DNA from: Pseudomonas sp. B28(2017)
GTDB taxonomy: Bacteria; Pseudomonadota; Gammaproteobacteria; Pseudomonadales; Pseudomonadaceae
Length of the DNA: 64,000 nt
NCBI RefSeq assembly: GCF_002113025.1
Contig: NZ_NEJH01000001.1
Span: 310,001-374,000, forward strand
Direction: 5' to 3'
Positions 1 through 8,784 of the stretch are shown here, one piece after another. Within the stretch, counting starts at the first letter, position 1. Every line of letters begins with the position of its first letter. The translations under genes and the position numbers were made by a program. Under the pieces are notes generated by a model that was not told where the DNA came from, made no database searches, and saw nothing but the letters and a program-made list of their open reading frames with translations.

Positions 1-255
1 GGCTTCATTCTTTGCGGAATCGAGTGCCAGGACCAACTGGCCGGCCTCGGCTTTTTCGGCTTCGGCATAGGCTTCGACCGTCAAACCGGAGGCCAGCGCC
101 CGCGCCTGGATTTTCAGCCTGTCGAGATGCTCCCGGGCAGCCTTGCAGACCGCTTCCTGTCGCTGGCTCTGGACGTGCTCCCAGGTGTTCAACCCATAAA
201 TCGCCGCCCCGACCACCAGGAGGGTTGCAGTGGTAGCCATTAATTTGCCTTTCAC
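1..255 (-). CDS. Membrane-anchored hypothetical protein (5' part, runs off left edge)
   Basis: The minus-strand frame is open from a GTG at 255 to the edge. A GAGGG sequence lies just upstream of this GTG; an in-frame ATG at 240 is the alternative start. The N-terminus has one hydrophobic segment (ATLLVVGAAIYG) directly after a short basic stretch, which looks like a signal anchor. A charged, helix-prone region rich in Glu, Ala, Lys and Gln follows, so the rest is probably periplasmic or coiled. I do not recognise the family and only about 85 residues are in the window. The plus-strand ORF over the same bases is its shadow. Confidence 0.55.
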   Translation of the reverse strand, partial: MKGKLMATTATLLVVGAAIYGLNTWEHVQSQRQEAVCKAAREHLDRLKIQARALASGLTVEAYAEAEKAEAGQLVLALDSAKNEA

Positions 256-545
256 ATTGGCGCCCTCAGATGGCAAGGGTAAGGGTGTTGCGCAAATTAT
301 TCCTGATTCCATTCGAGAAAAGCGTAGCAGACCTGGTCGGGCTGAACGTGTGTCGATCATTTGTCTCAACACTAAGCATCTGTTTTAAAAAACAAAATGT
401 TTTGTTGGGGCTTCCCAGGCGCGGCAAAAGTTGGTAAATTTGCGCCCACTCTTGCACAGGCCCTCACGGAGCCTCGCGCGCAAGCCGGCAGCAGTCTTGT
501 TGTCACTCAAGAAAGCGAGTGCCAGGCACTCATCGCAACAGATAC
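256..545. other. Intergenic region before tRNA-Gln
   Basis: About 290 bp with no supported gene. ORFs across it are short and run into the tRNA. It has an AT-rich patch around 380-400 and no clear -35/-10 pair that I would assign to the tRNA. Confidence 0.4.
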
Positions 546-620
546 AGGGGCGTCGCCAAGCGGTAAGGCAGCAGGTTTTGATCCTGCCATGCGTTGGTTC
601 GAATCCAGCCGCCCCTGCCA
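546..620 (+). tRNA. tRNA-Gln (anticodon TTG)
   Basis: A 75-nt cloverleaf with encoded CCA. The acceptor stem is AGGGGCG/CGCCCCT, the D arm contains GCCAAGCGGTAAGGC, the anticodon stem is GCAGG/CCTGC around loop TTTTGAT (anticodon TTG), and the T arm has GGTTCGAATCC. It reads CAA codons and, through wobble, CAG. It stands alone, not in a tRNA cluster. No integrase gene or duplicated 3' end is visible nearby, so there is no sign that it serves as an attachment site here. Confidence 0.95.
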
Positions 621-780
621 TTTTCTTCCTGCACAATCAGATAACACTCGAACGGCGGTTATTATTCGTCGATTCGCTGGCTTGTTGTGTCCGTTACCCA
701 TCATCCCGGATGATCGATTGTCGTCACAGAAACCTCATCCTGTGCATTCCGGCCTGATTAGACGCAAGCATTCCTTACTG

Positions 781-826
781 ATCCCCGTGATCCATTTCCT
801 GATGGATCACGGGGATTTTTCATTTT
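781..826 (+). terminator. Rho-independent terminator, 160 nt downstream of tRNA-Gln
   Basis: A perfect 15-bp inverted repeat (ATCCCCGTGATCCAT with its complement at 802-816) encloses a 6-nt loop and is followed by TTTTCATTTT on the plus strand. The minus strand lacks a T run, so it serves rightward transcripts, presumably from the tRNA. The 160-nt interval holds no recognised gene. Confidence 0.8.
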
Positions 827-842
827 CGGCTCCCGATCATCT

Positions 843-1505
843 CTACCGAAACCGTTGTGCAATGGCCTCGGCGAACGGGTACATGGAAAAGTACGGTCTC
901 GCCTCGTCGATCACCCGTTTGACCGAAGGCCTCTGGATCAACCTGTCGAAATAAGCACTCAAGCGATGATGATCGTCGGGAAACGGCACGAGGGTGCTGG
1001 CATAGAACAGCGCCGGGGCAGCGGCACAGTCGGCCATGCTGAACGCCGGGCTGGCGGCCCAGGCGTTTGCGCTCAACTGACGTTCAAGCATGCCGTACGC
1101 CGTTGTCAGCGCGGCGCGTTCGCGGGTCAGGTCGCCGTTGGCGGCGTTCATTCGGTCAGCGACGATCTTCTGCATCGGCACCTGGACGTGCAGATCGAAA
1201 AAACGATCCCACAGGCGTACTTCCAGCGCGGCATCCCAATCTTCAGGAATCAGGCGCAGGTGGCCGGCCTGGTGGTGATCCAGGTACTCGATGATCACAC
1301 TCGACTCGGCTACGTTCCGTTGGCGGTGGTGATCGCGGATCACCGGAAATTTGCAGAGTGGCCAAAGTGCTTGCAGCTCGGCCCGATCAGCCTCGTTGCC
1401 GAGGTCGATGATCCTTTTTTCAAACTCGATTTCCAGTTCATAGAGAGCGATCAGCGCTTTGTGGCAGAACGACGAGAGCGGATGGAAATACAGAGTCAGC
1501 GGCAT
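843..1505 (-). CDS. Glutathione S-transferase family protein
   Basis: A 220-residue protein of usual GST length. The N-terminal thioredoxin-like domain starts PLTLYFHPLSSFCHKALIAL, with the S-x-x-C motif that places the reactive Ser/Cys near residues 11-14. The cis-Pro region is KFPVI and the glutathione-binding acidic/Ser pair is in AESSVIIEYL. An all-helical C-terminal domain follows. It would conjugate glutathione to electrophiles or act as a glutathione-dependent reductase in the cytoplasm; the substrate cannot be told. GAGGAAAGGAAC precedes the ATG. It is divergent from the AraC-type regulator at 1815, which could control it, though this is only positional inference. Confidence 0.85.
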   Translation of the reverse strand: MPLTLYFHPLSSFCHKALIALYELEIEFEKRIIDLGNEADRAELQALWPLCKFPVIRDHHRQRNVAESSVIIEYLDHHQAGHLRLIPEDWDAALEVRLWDRFFDLHVQVPMQKIVADRMNAANGDLTRERAALTTAYGMLERQLSANAWAASPAFSMADCAAAPALFYASTLVPFPDDHHRLSAYFDRLIQRPSVKRVIDEARPYFSMYPFAEAIAQRFR

Positions 1506-1814
1506 GTTCCTTTCCTCGGCAAAGGGGGAGGCCCGTGCAGTATCGACCCAGGTTCGCGTCGGTGCGAGGCGGTTCGTCAGGTGACTGTGATCTCGGTGGC
1601 GATTGCCATTCCCCGCGCAAACCGGTTCGAGGGCAAAAGACTGGCTTGCCCAAGGCTTTCAACTTGCGTAAACAGTGCAGACGCCGAATGTTCGGCGCCA
1701 GGGGATACAGGTTTCCAGGTCGGGAGTGGCAGGTATCAAAGCGTTATTTCACAGGTTCGTCGACAGGGCGAAGCGAGGCGAGCGTTGGTAGAGCGACGTC
1801 AGTTCAGTGGAGCG
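1506..1814. other. Divergent intergenic region between GST and AraC-type regulator
   Basis: 309 bp with no convincing gene. The plus-strand frame of the regulator stays open through it and through the whole GST gene, but the upstream translation has no family resemblance. It presumably holds both promoters; I could not assign a -35/-10 pair. Confidence 0.4.
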
Positions 1815-2798
1815 ATGAAGGGCAAGAACCTTCGCTTCCTCAAAGAGCATGAAGGCCAACCCGTTCTGCAGGCGCGTGCGGGTTTCCTGTTGCTGGAGCA
1901 TTTCTCGCTGCCGGCGTTTACCCAGGCGCTGGATACGGTCGTGACGGCCAATCTGTTGCGGCCGGAGCTGTTTTCAACGAAAACCTTCGGCTTGAAGGAT
2001 GCAGAGGTGATCAGCGACCTGGGGCTGGTCATCCGTCCCGATGCCTGCCTGAGCCATGCCGAGATTCAGAACCTGGACCTGCTGGTGGTCTGTGGCGGAT
2101 ACCGCACCCATCTGCACGCCGATGAGGCATTGATCAACCTGCTGCAAGATGCGGCGGAGCAGGGCGTTACCCTGGCTGGCGTGTGGAACGGCGCGTGGTT
2201 TCTCGGACGCGCCGGTTTGCTCGAGGGATATCGCTGTGCGATTCACCCGGAACACCGCCCGGCACTGGCGGAAATTGCCAAGCTGACCCAGGTGACCAGC
2301 GAAGCCTACGTGGTGGATCGTGACCGCCTGACAGCGTCGAGCCCGACGGGTACGTTCTATATGGCTCTGGAGTGGATCAGGGGGCTGTACGACAAGGCGT
2401 TGACCGATGGCATCGAAGACATTCTGGCGTTTGAGGCTTCACGCTACCGGCGCATCAAGCCGTCGCTGAATGTCTCGGTCAGTGGTCCGCTCAGAGAGGT
2501 GGTCAACCTGATGGACGCCAATCTGGAGGAACCGCTGGAAATGGAGACGCTGTGCCTCTACGCAGGGCGCTCTCGCCGGCAGATCGAGCGTCTGTTCAAG
2601 GAGCAGTTGGGCACCACGCCGCAGCGCTATTACATGGACTTGCGCATCACCGAGGCGCGGCGCTTGCTGCAGCACACCACGCTGACCATCGTCGAAGTCT
2701 CGGTCGCCTGTGGTTTCGTTTCTCCCAGCCACTTCAGCAAGTGCTACAGCTCTTATTTCGGCTATCGGCCGTCCAGGGAAACCAGGCTGGTGAAGTAA
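1815..2798 (+). CDS. GlxA-type transcriptional regulator (DJ-1/PfpI-like domain plus AraC HTH)
   Basis: A 327-residue protein. Residues about 20-190 form a DJ-1/PfpI-like amidotransferase fold (AGFLLLEHFSLPAFTQALD at the start), and the last ~100 residues form the two-helix-turn-helix AraC DNA-binding domain (MDANLEEPLEMETLC to FGYRPSRETR). At the nucleophile elbow, where catalytic members carry Cys, this protein reads GVWNGAW, so Asn replaces Cys and the domain is likely only a ligand sensor. This architecture is shared with GbdR and ArgR of Pseudomonas, which sense small nitrogenous metabolites. The frame is open upstream as far as 855; I chose the ATG at 1815 because homology begins there, and it has only a closely spaced GGAG in front. 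Confidence 0.85.
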   Translation: MKGKNLRFLKEHEGQPVLQARAGFLLLEHFSLPAFTQALDTVVTANLLRPELFSTKTFGLKDAEVISDLGLVIRPDACLSHAEIQNLDLLVVCGGYRTHLHADEALINLLQDAAEQGVTLAGVWNGAWFLGRAGLLEGYRCAIHPEHRPALAEIAKLTQVTSEAYVVDRDRLTASSPTGTFYMALEWIRGLYDKALTDGIEDILAFEASRYRRIKPSLNVSVSGPLREVVNLMDANLEEPLEMETLCLYAGRSRRQIERLFKEQLGTTPQRYYMDLRITEARRLLQHTTLTIVEVSVACGFVSPSHFSKCYSSYFGYRPSRETRLVK

Positions 2799-3004
2799 AC
2801 CGTCGATCAACGCCCGGCCTCGGCATCGACCTGCCGCACGATGTCGGCACTGTAAGAGTCACGCCTGTTCATCCGACAGCGGCCACATGCGCTGTCGGAT
2901 GTGATGGCGGTCGGCGTCATCCTGATTTGCGCTGAGGGCTGTCCGGGGTAGAGTGCAGGCTCTGGCCTGATTGTCAGGCATGCCACGTTTAGGGTCATCG
3001 CGCC

Positions 3005-3937
3005 ATGCACCAGATCGGACTCATTGTTTATCCCGGATTTCAGGTTCTGGGGCTGGCCATGTGTGCCGCCTTCGAGTTGGCCAACAGCGCCGCAGATGAG
3101 CCGTTGTACAGCATTGCCTTACTGTCCGAACCGGGTGGCCTGGTGCAGACGTCCGCCGGTTTCGGTGTGCAGACCGAAGCGTTCGACCAGCGCTCGTTCG
3201 ATACGCTGCTGGTCATGGGCGACAACCTTATCCGCCCGACCACGCCGGGCATGCTGGAGTTCTTGCGCCGCGCCAGTCACGGCAGCCGGCGTCTGGGCTC
3301 GATTTGCACCGGTGCGATTGCGTTGGCGGAGGCTGGTTTGCTCGACGGTCGGCGGGCGACCACCCACTGGGCGCATGTGCCGGCCTTTCGCAAGGCGTAC
3401 CCGAACGTGAAAGTCGAGGAAGACCGGATCTTCATCAATGATGGCCACCTGTGGACGGCGGCGGGCATGAGCGCGTGCGTGGACCTGGCATTGGCGCTGG
3501 TGGAGATGGATCTGGGCGCCGAGGTTGCCCGCAAGGTGGCGCGGCAATTGGTGGTGTACCACCGGCGTTCCGGCGGGCAGTCGCAGTTCTCGGTGATGCT
3601 GGAACTGGCCCCCAGGACCGATCGGATACAGGCCGCGCTGAACTATGCCAAGCAGAATCTCAAGTCCGCGCTGACGGTCGAGGAACTGGCCAGCGCGGCC
3701 AATCTCAGCCCCCGGCAATTCAGCCGGGTGTTTCATGCCGAAACCGGCCAGTCTCCGGCCAAGGCCATCGAAAACCTGCGGGTCGAGTCGGCCCGGTTGA
3801 TGATGGAAAGCGGGCGGCACTCCATCGATGCAGTGGCGACAGCCTCTGGTTTTGGTGATCGGGAACGTATGCGCCGCGCTTTTATTCGTGCGTTCGGACA
3901 GCCGCCGCAGGTGATTCAGCGTGCCAGTCGGGGGTGA
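3005..3937 (+). CDS. GlxA-type AraC regulator, probable activator of the nitrilase gene
   Basis: A 310-residue protein with an N-terminal DJ-1/PfpI domain and a C-terminal AraC domain (YAKQNLKSALTVEELASAANL ... FGQPPQ). Here the elbow is intact: ICTGAIALAEAGLLDGRRAT with Cys, then TTHW. It ends 103 bp before the nitrilase in the same direction. In P. fluorescens SBW25 the plant-inducible beta-cyanoalanine nitrilase PinA is, as I recall, controlled by an adjacent AraC-type protein PinR; this pair may be the equivalent, but identity would need sequence comparison. Only a weak ribosome-binding site precedes the ATG. Confidence 0.85.
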   Translation: MHQIGLIVYPGFQVLGLAMCAAFELANSAADEPLYSIALLSEPGGLVQTSAGFGVQTEAFDQRSFDTLLVMGDNLIRPTTPGMLEFLRRASHGSRRLGSICTGAIALAEAGLLDGRRATTHWAHVPAFRKAYPNVKVEEDRIFINDGHLWTAAGMSACVDLALALVEMDLGAEVARKVARQLVVYHRRSGGQSQFSVMLELAPRTDRIQAALNYAKQNLKSALTVEELASAANLSPRQFSRVFHAETGQSPAKAIENLRVESARLMMESGRHSIDAVATASGFGDRERMRRAFIRAFGQPPQVIQRASRG

Positions 3938-3965
3938 AGTTCGGGATGTCCTAAAAGGTGGTGAA

Positions 3966-3997
3966 TACGACATTCAGGCCTTTATATTATTGTCGTA
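3966..3997. promoter_or_regulatory. Inverted repeat in the nitrilase promoter region
   Basis: TACGACA at 3966-3972 is mirrored by TGTCGTA at 3991-3997 across an 18-bp AT-rich spacer that contains TATATTAT. It sits 44-75 bp upstream of the nitrilase ATG and just behind the AraC-type regulator gene. It may be the regulator's operator. Confidence 0.4.
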
Positions 3998-4040
3998 ATC
4001 TTGATCTCGTTGAAACCTTTCCCTCAATGAGATCACCGCC

Positions 4041-5015
4041 ATGACCCTCGTCAAAGCCGCCGCCGTACAAATCAGCCCTGTTCTTTACAGCCGAGAAGGC
4101 ACCGTCGACAAAGTGGTGCAGAAGATTCTCGAACTCGGCGAACAGGGCGTGCAATTCGCTGTGTTTCCGGAAACCGTCGTGCCGTACTACCCGTACTTTT
4201 CCTACGTGCAGTCGCCGTTCGAAATGGCTGCCGAACACCTCAAGCTGCTGGATCAGGCGGTCACCGTGCCTTCGGCTGCCACCGATGCCATCGGCGCTGC
4301 GGCCAGGCAAGCCGGTATGGTCGTGTCGATCGGTGTCAACGAGCGCGATGGCGGCACGCTGTACAACACACAGTTGTTGTTCGATGCCGACGGCTCGCTG
4401 ATCCAGCGTCGCCGCAAGATTTCCCCGACCTACCACGAACGCATGATCTGGGGCATGGGCGACGGCTCCGGCCTGCGGGCCGTCGACAGCGCGGTAGGGC
4501 GCATCGGTCAATTGGCCTGCTGGGAGCATTTCAACCCGCTGGCCCGTTATGCCTTGATGGCCGATGGCGAGCAGATCCATGCGGCGATGTACCCGGGGTC
4601 GTTTGCAGGTCCCCTGTTCGCCTCGCAAATGGAAGTCAGCATTCGCCAGCATGCCCTGGAGGCAGCGTGCTTTGTGGTCAACTCCACGGCGTGGCTGTAT
4701 CCCGAGCAGCAGGCGCAGATCATGGCCGACACCGGTTGCGCCATCGGCCCGATCTCCGGCGGTTGCTATACCGCGATCATCAGCCCGGATGGCTCGGTGC
4801 TGGGCTCGTTGCTGGAAGGTGAGGGCGAGGTGATCGCCGACCTCGACATGGGCCTGATCGACAAGCGCAAACGCATGATGGATTCCCGCGGCCACTACAG
4901 CCGCCCGGAACTGCTGAGCCTGCTGATTGACCGCACACCCCAAGCCCATGTGCATGAACGCAGTGCGCATCCGAAGCTGGCCGAAGAGACCGGGCTGGAG
5001 GAAGTGGTTCGTTAG
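4041..5015 (+). CDS. Nitrilase (carbon-nitrogen hydrolase)
   Basis: A 324-residue cytoplasmic enzyme that hydrolyses R-CN to the carboxylate and ammonia. The nitrilase catalytic set is complete: Glu44 in [13 protein letters not shown], Lys126 in [11 protein letters not shown] (with Glu133), and Cys160 in [10 protein letters not shown]. The length suits a true nitrilase more than an amidase. The [13 protein letters not shown] and NPLARYALM signatures resemble nitrilases from pseudomonads that act on aliphatic nitriles or beta-cyanoalanine, but the substrate is not readable from sequence. It follows a GlxA-type regulator and is closed by a strong terminator. With cyanase 3 kb away it suggests use or detoxification of cyano compounds. 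Confidence 0.9.
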   Translation: MTLVKAAAVQISPVLYSREGTVDKVVQKILELGEQGVQFAVFPETVVPYYPYFSYVQSPFEMAAEHLKLLDQAVTVPSAATDAIGAAARQAGMVVSIGVNERDGGTLYNTQLLFDADGSLIQRRRKISPTYHERMIWGMGDGSGLRAVDSAVGRIGQLACWEHFNPLARYALMADGEQIHAAMYPGSFAGPLFASQMEVSIRQHALEAACFVVNSTAWLYPEQQAQIMADTGCAIGPISGGCYTAIISPDGSVLGSLLEGEGEVIADLDMGLIDKRKRMMDSRGHYSRPELLSLLIDRTPQAHVHERSAHPKLAEETGLEEVVR

Positions 5016-5021
5016 TTTCAA

Positions 5022-5063
5022 GGCAAACAAAAGGGGACTTCAGGAAGTCCCCTTTTGTTTGCC
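5022..5063. terminator. Bidirectional terminator between nitrilase and DoxX gene
   Basis: A 19-bp perfect stem (GGCAAACAAAAGGGGACTT and its complement) surrounds a 4-nt CAGG loop. The stem's A-rich and T-rich ends give a T tract after the hairpin on either strand. It separates two convergent genes. Confidence 0.85.
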
Positions 5064-5081
5064 CACGTTGCGGATCTGGTT

Positions 5082-5588
5082 TCAGCGCCGCCAGAAGAAC
5101 CGGGTCAACAGCGCGTCGATGCTGAGCTTGCCGGCACCCGACAGCAGCAGCGGCGTGAAGGCCACAAGGTAGATCAATGGCAGTTTGAAGTTGCCGTAAC
5201 CCTTGTTGCTGATGGCATAGCCTTGGGCAAGTTCACTCAAGGTGTGCCAGTCGGCAGGCCAATGGATGGCGGCGGTTGCGACGAGGGTCACGACCATCAG
5301 GCTCAACGCCGAAAAACGCGTGCCCAGGCCCACCAGCAAAGTCATGGAAAAGATCAGTTCGGCCCACATCGACAGCTCCCAGTTCAGCGTCGCGGGAATG
5401 TGGTCGAACGGAAACGGGAAGCGCTCCTGGATATCGGCGAACCAGTTCTGTCCGTTGAATTTCTCAAGGCCGGACTCGAAGAATTCCCAGGCGAGGAACA
5501 CTCGCAACGCCAGGGGGGCAACCCAGTCGCCGGCACGGTCGAGGTTCAGGTGCAGGCCTTTGACGGCCGAAGAAATGGAGGTGCTCAT
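5082..5588 (-). CDS. DoxX family membrane protein
   Basis: A 168-residue protein with about four hydrophobic helices: LALRVFLAWEFFESGLEKF with the family's Arg and Glu in the first, then ELIFSMTLLVGLG, ALSLMVVTLVATAAIHW and LPLIYLVAFTPLLLSGAG. DoxX proteins are inner-membrane proteins of poorly defined redox function, named from an archaeal thiosulfate:quinone oxidoreductase subunit and often associated with oxidative-stress loci. It is convergent with the nitrilase and has no co-directional partner close by. AAAGAGA lies about 10 nt before the ATG. Confidence 0.8.
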   Translation of the reverse strand: MSTSISSAVKGLHLNLDRAGDWVAPLALRVFLAWEFFESGLEKFNGQNWFADIQERFPFPFDHIPATLNWELSMWAELIFSMTLLVGLGTRFSALSLMVVTLVATAAIHWPADWHTLSELAQGYAISNKGYGNFKLPLIYLVAFTPLLLSGAGKLSIDALLTRFFWRR

Positions 5589-5936
5589 GGACGTTGATCT
5601 CTTTCAGGTCAGGGATGCGGGGCAACGGCATGCCCCGTGAGTTGAGCGCTTTGATCGGCGTGGCCGATCGGCAGGCGCATTTCATCAATGGGGTGTATCT
5701 GCGGTGTGTCGTTGTGGCGGGGTTTTGAGTGCGGGGTGTGTCGGGGGAGGGGCTGTATACATTGAGATACGTAAACAGCCACCACTTCCCCCCATGTGGG
5801 AGCGAGCCTGCTCGCGAATAGCGGAGTGTCAGGCAGTATCCATTTGGCTGACCTATCGCCGTTCGCGAACAGGCTCGCTCCCACAGGGAATTTGCTATAC
5901 ATTTTCCGACCGCCCATTGCATGGTGTAACCGCTTC
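5589..5936. other. Intergenic region with REP pair upstream of the ProA-like gene
   Basis: 348 bp with no supported gene. Short minus-strand frames end near 5609, just before DoxX, but show no recognisable product. The right half holds the REP pair annotated separately. Confidence 0.4.
5795..5886. repeat. REP pair (inverted)
   Basis: TGTGGGAGCGAGCCTGCTCG at 5795 and its inverted partner ending at 5885, about 43 bp apart. This is the common Pseudomonas REP doublet that can form a cruciform. It lies between the DoxX and ProA-like genes. Confidence 0.85.
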
Positions 5937-7439
5937 ATGTCTCTTGCGCTCGATCGTCTAGTCGCTGGCACGCCTATCCCTTTCGCCGGTAACCGTGTCA
6001 CTGTCGTCAGCCCCGAACTGGCGCAGCGCTTCCAGCCCGGTGACCACCTGCTGGTGGAGCAGGTCAGCGGCGAGTTGCTGCTGATCCCCGTGGCGGACCA
6101 GCAAGCGGCCAGCGTTGCGATCGAGCGTGCCGAAGCGGCGTTTACCGCGCTGTCGGCCGTGTCTGATCAGGCGATCAGCGCCTTCTTCGACCTGTTTGCC
6201 CAGCGCCTGGAAACCCCGGAATGCTGGGCGTTGATCGAAGCCGCCAACCTGGCCGACATCGAACGGGCCAAGGCGCGCGGTCGTTCGACCACCCGGTTGC
6301 TGGCCGATGAGCGCATGCGTCGCGACATGATCGCCGGCCTGCGCGCCTGGCGTGATGCAACGGCCAGCCGTGGCAAGGTGATCAGCTGTGTCGAACACGA
6401 TGGCTGGAAGGTCGAGCAAGTGGTTTCGCCGTTGGGCATCGTCGCGTTCGTCTTCGAAGGTCGGCCGAATGTGTTTGCCGATGCCGCCGGTGTGCTGCGC
6501 ACCGGCAACACCGCTGTGTTGCGCATCGGCAGTGATGCGTTGGGCACGGCCCAGGCGATTGTCACCCATGCGCTGAACCCTGCGCTGAGCGACGCTGGCT
6601 TGCCGGCCGGTGCCGTGTCGCTGGTGGAAAGTGTCAACCACGCCGCCGGTTGGGCGATGTTCGCGGACCGGCGCCTGTCATTGGCGGTGGCCCGCGGTTC
6701 GGGCCGCGCCGTCAGCCAGTTGGGCAGCATCGCGCAACAGGCCGGTACGGCAGTCAGCCTGCACGGCACCGGTGGCGCCTGGCTGATCGCCGATGCCGCT
6801 GCCGACGCCCAGCGTTTTGCCGCGGTGGTGCGCAACTCCCTGGACCGCAAGGTCTGCAACACCCTGAACGTCTGCCTGATTCACCGCGACCGCGCCGCTG
6901 AACTGGTGCCGCTGTTCCTCGACGCACTCAAGCAAGCCGGCACCGCGCGGGGCCAGGGTTGCAAGCTGCATATCGTCGAAGGCAGCGAGTCGTACCTGCC
7001 GCAAGACTGGCTGGCAGCAACGGTCAAGGTGCACCGCGCCGAAGGCTATCAGACCGAGGCGCAGGCCGAGCCTTTGCCGGAAGATCAATTGGGTCGTGAA
7101 TGGGAGTGGGAAGAAACCCCGGAAGTCAGCCTGAAAATCGTTGACGACCTGGAGAGCGCCATTGCCTTGTTCAACCGCTACAGCCCGCAATTCACGGTGT
7201 CGTTGATCAGTGAAAGTGCAGAGGCGCAGGAGCACTTCTACAACGCGGTCAACGCGCCTTTTGTCGGCAATGGCATCACCCGTTGGGTCGATGGCCAGTA
7301 CGCGTTGAACAAGCCGGAACTGGGGCTTTCCAACTGGGAGAGCGGGCGCCTGTTTGCTCGCAGTGCGATTCTCTCGGGCGATGGTGTGTTCACCATTCGT
7401 AGCCGCATGACCCAGATCGATCTGGGCGTCAAACGCTGA
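5937..7439 (+). CDS. Glutamate-5-semialdehyde dehydrogenase-like (ProA-like) aldehyde dehydrogenase
   Basis: A 500-residue protein, against about 420 for housekeeping ProA. ProA-like features are GRSTTRLLADERMRRDMI (residues 115-133), GIVAFVFEGRPNVFADAAG (168-185), HGTGGAWL (276-283) and the catalytic Cys307 in RKVCNTLN. About 60-80 extra N-terminal residues precede the usual ALDH start. It would reduce or oxidise an acyl-phosphate or semialdehyde using NAD(P). proB and obgE are absent from the neighbourhood, so this is likely a paralogue and not the proline pathway enzyme. The long open frame reaches 5796, but I start at 5937 because the preceding codons translate the REP element. Confidence 0.75.
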   Translation: MSLALDRLVAGTPIPFAGNRVTVVSPELAQRFQPGDHLLVEQVSGELLLIPVADQQAASVAIERAEAAFTALSAVSDQAISAFFDLFAQRLETPECWALIEAANLADIERAKARGRSTTRLLADERMRRDMIAGLRAWRDATASRGKVISCVEHDGWKVEQVVSPLGIVAFVFEGRPNVFADAAGVLRTGNTAVLRIGSDALGTAQAIVTHALNPALSDAGLPAGAVSLVESVNHAAGWAMFADRRLSLAVARGSGRAVSQLGSIAQQAGTAVSLHGTGGAWLIADAAADAQRFAAVVRNSLDRKVCNTLNVCLIHRDRAAELVPLFLDALKQAGTARGQGCKLHIVEGSESYLPQDWLAATVKVHRAEGYQTEAQAEPLPEDQLGREWEWEETPEVSLKIVDDLESAIALFNRYSPQFTVSLISESAEAQEHFYNAVNAPFVGNGITRWVDGQYALNKPELGLSNWESGRLFARSAILSGDGVFTIRSRMTQIDLGVKR

Positions 7440-7500
7440 ACTGGCGCAACCAGTGACCGCTGCAAGGGCGGTCACTTTCTTCAACAATCGGCGCTGCTGA

Positions 7501-8160
7501 TCACGCGGCCTTGATCACTTTGGCCGATACGGCACAAGTGTCCGGGTGCTCGACCAGCGACACGAAGCTTCGGCTGTCGGCATCCAGTGTGTCGATCGAA
7601 CCGGTTTCGATGTCGTACACCCAGCCATGCAGGTTCAATTGGCCTTTTTCCTGGGCCAGTCGCACGCTCGGGTGCGTCTGGATGTTGGCCAGCTGGGCGA
7701 TGACGTTTTCCCGAACCATCGAACTGACCTTGGCCGCTTCACTGGCATGTGGCCGGGCTTCGTTGATCACTTTCGCCGACTCGGCGTGTTGCAGCCAGCC
7801 GCTGACGGCGGGCAGGTGATCCATGCATTTGCACTTGGCCACCGCCGTCATGGCGCCGCAGTCCGAATGGCCACAGATCACGATGTCGGTCACGCCGAGC
7901 ACAGCGACGGCGTATTCGACCGTGGCCGACACACCACCCGGATGGGGGCTGTAGGACGGCACGATGTTGCCGGCGTTACGGATCACGAACAGTTCACCGG
8001 GTTCTTGTTGGGTCAGCAGTTCCGGCACGACACGGCTGTCGGAACAGGTGATGAACAGCGTGCCTGGATGTTGGGTGGTGGCCAGGTGTTTGAACAGGTC
8101 GGTGCGTTGCACAAAGGCTTCTTTCTGGAACTTCAAGAAACCGTCGATGAGCGCTTTCAT
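7501..8160 (-). CDS. cynT: Beta-class carbonic anhydrase, cyn locus (CynT-like)
   Basis: A 219-residue enzyme for CO2 + H2O to bicarbonate and H+. The zinc site is complete: Cys39 in [10 protein letters not shown] (with Asp41 and Arg43 forming the dyad), His98 and Cys101 in [10 protein letters not shown]. It lies 62 bp downstream of cyanase in the same direction. In E. coli CynT resupplies the bicarbonate that cyanase consumes, and the same job is inferred here. The start at 8160 is preceded by GAGGAAGCGATC. An in-frame upstream extension to 8199 lacks homology. Confidence 0.92.
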   Translation of the reverse strand: MKALIDGFLKFQKEAFVQRTDLFKHLATTQHPGTLFITCSDSRVVPELLTQQEPGELFVIRNAGNIVPSYSPHPGGVSATVEYAVAVLGVTDIVICGHSDCGAMTAVAKCKCMDHLPAVSGWLQHAESAKVINEARPHASEAAKVSSMVRENVIAQLANIQTHPSVRLAQEKGQLNLHGWVYDIETGSIDTLDADSRSFVSLVEHPDTCAVSAKVIKAA

Positions 8161-8222
8161 GATCGCTTCCTCATGGGATAGGCAGGGTTTGGCCCGCACG
8201 GGTCGTGCGGGCCGGTATCGAC

Positions 8223-8690
8223 TTAGAACGGACGCAGGGGCAGGAACTTGCCGTCGAGAGTGATGACGGCGCGGGAGCCGCCTTCCGGATCTTCGACTTT
8301 CTTCATGTCGAGCTTGAAGTTGATCGCGCTGATGATGCCGTCGCCGAACTGCTCATGAACCAGGGCTTTGAGGGTGGTGCCATAGATCTGGATCATTTCG
8401 TAGAAGCGGTAGATGGTCGGGTCGGTCGGCACTCCCGAGAGACTGCCGCGCAGCGGGATGATCTGCAGCCGGGCCACGGCGTCGGCGTCCAGTTCGAGTT
8501 TGTCGCCGACCACTTTGGCCGCACTTTCCGGCAGCGGATGTTGACCGAGCAGGGCAGCGGTGACGTAGGCCAGGCTCAGTCCAGTGCCGTCGGCCAGGTC
8601 CTGCCACGACAGGTTTTTGCGCGCCTTGGCGTCAAGGACAGAAGTGGTCAGGGCCAGGCTTGGGTCGTTGTAGGCATGGGACTGTTGCAT
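8223..8690 (-). CDS. cynS: Cyanate hydratase (cyanase)
   Basis: A 155-residue enzyme, nearly the E. coli CynS length of 156. It converts cyanate plus bicarbonate to ammonia and CO2 through carbamate. The catalytic triad aligns as Arg95 and Glu98 ([11 protein letters not shown]) and Ser121 ([10 protein letters not shown]), one residue offset from E. coli Arg96, Glu99 and Ser122. The N-terminal part is the helical domain typical of the decamer. AGGAGAATCACC precedes the ATG at 8690. It is the first gene of a cynS-cynT operon divergent from cynR. It provides cyanate detoxification and nitrogen. Confidence 0.95.
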   Translation of the reverse strand: MQQSHAYNDPSLALTTSVLDAKARKNLSWQDLADGTGLSLAYVTAALLGQHPLPESAAKVVGDKLELDADAVARLQIIPLRGSLSGVPTDPTIYRFYEMIQIYGTTLKALVHEQFGDGIISAINFKLDMKKVEDPEGGSRAVITLDGKFLPLRPF

Positions 8691-8784
8691 GGTGATTCTC
8701 CTATCGGAAGGGGTGTTGCTTGGGTGTGGGGCCATCTTCTGCCGATCAATCAATAGCGTCCAAGACCGATATACAATGCAAGCC

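Noticed and set aside
546..620. tRNA-Gln considered as an integration site
   Set aside because: No integrase, no duplicated tRNA 3' end, and the genes on both sides look like ordinary chromosomal genes.
855..1814. 320-codon N-terminal extension of the first GlxA-type regulator
   Set aside because: It translates the antisense of the GST gene; DJ-1/PfpI homology starts only after 1815.
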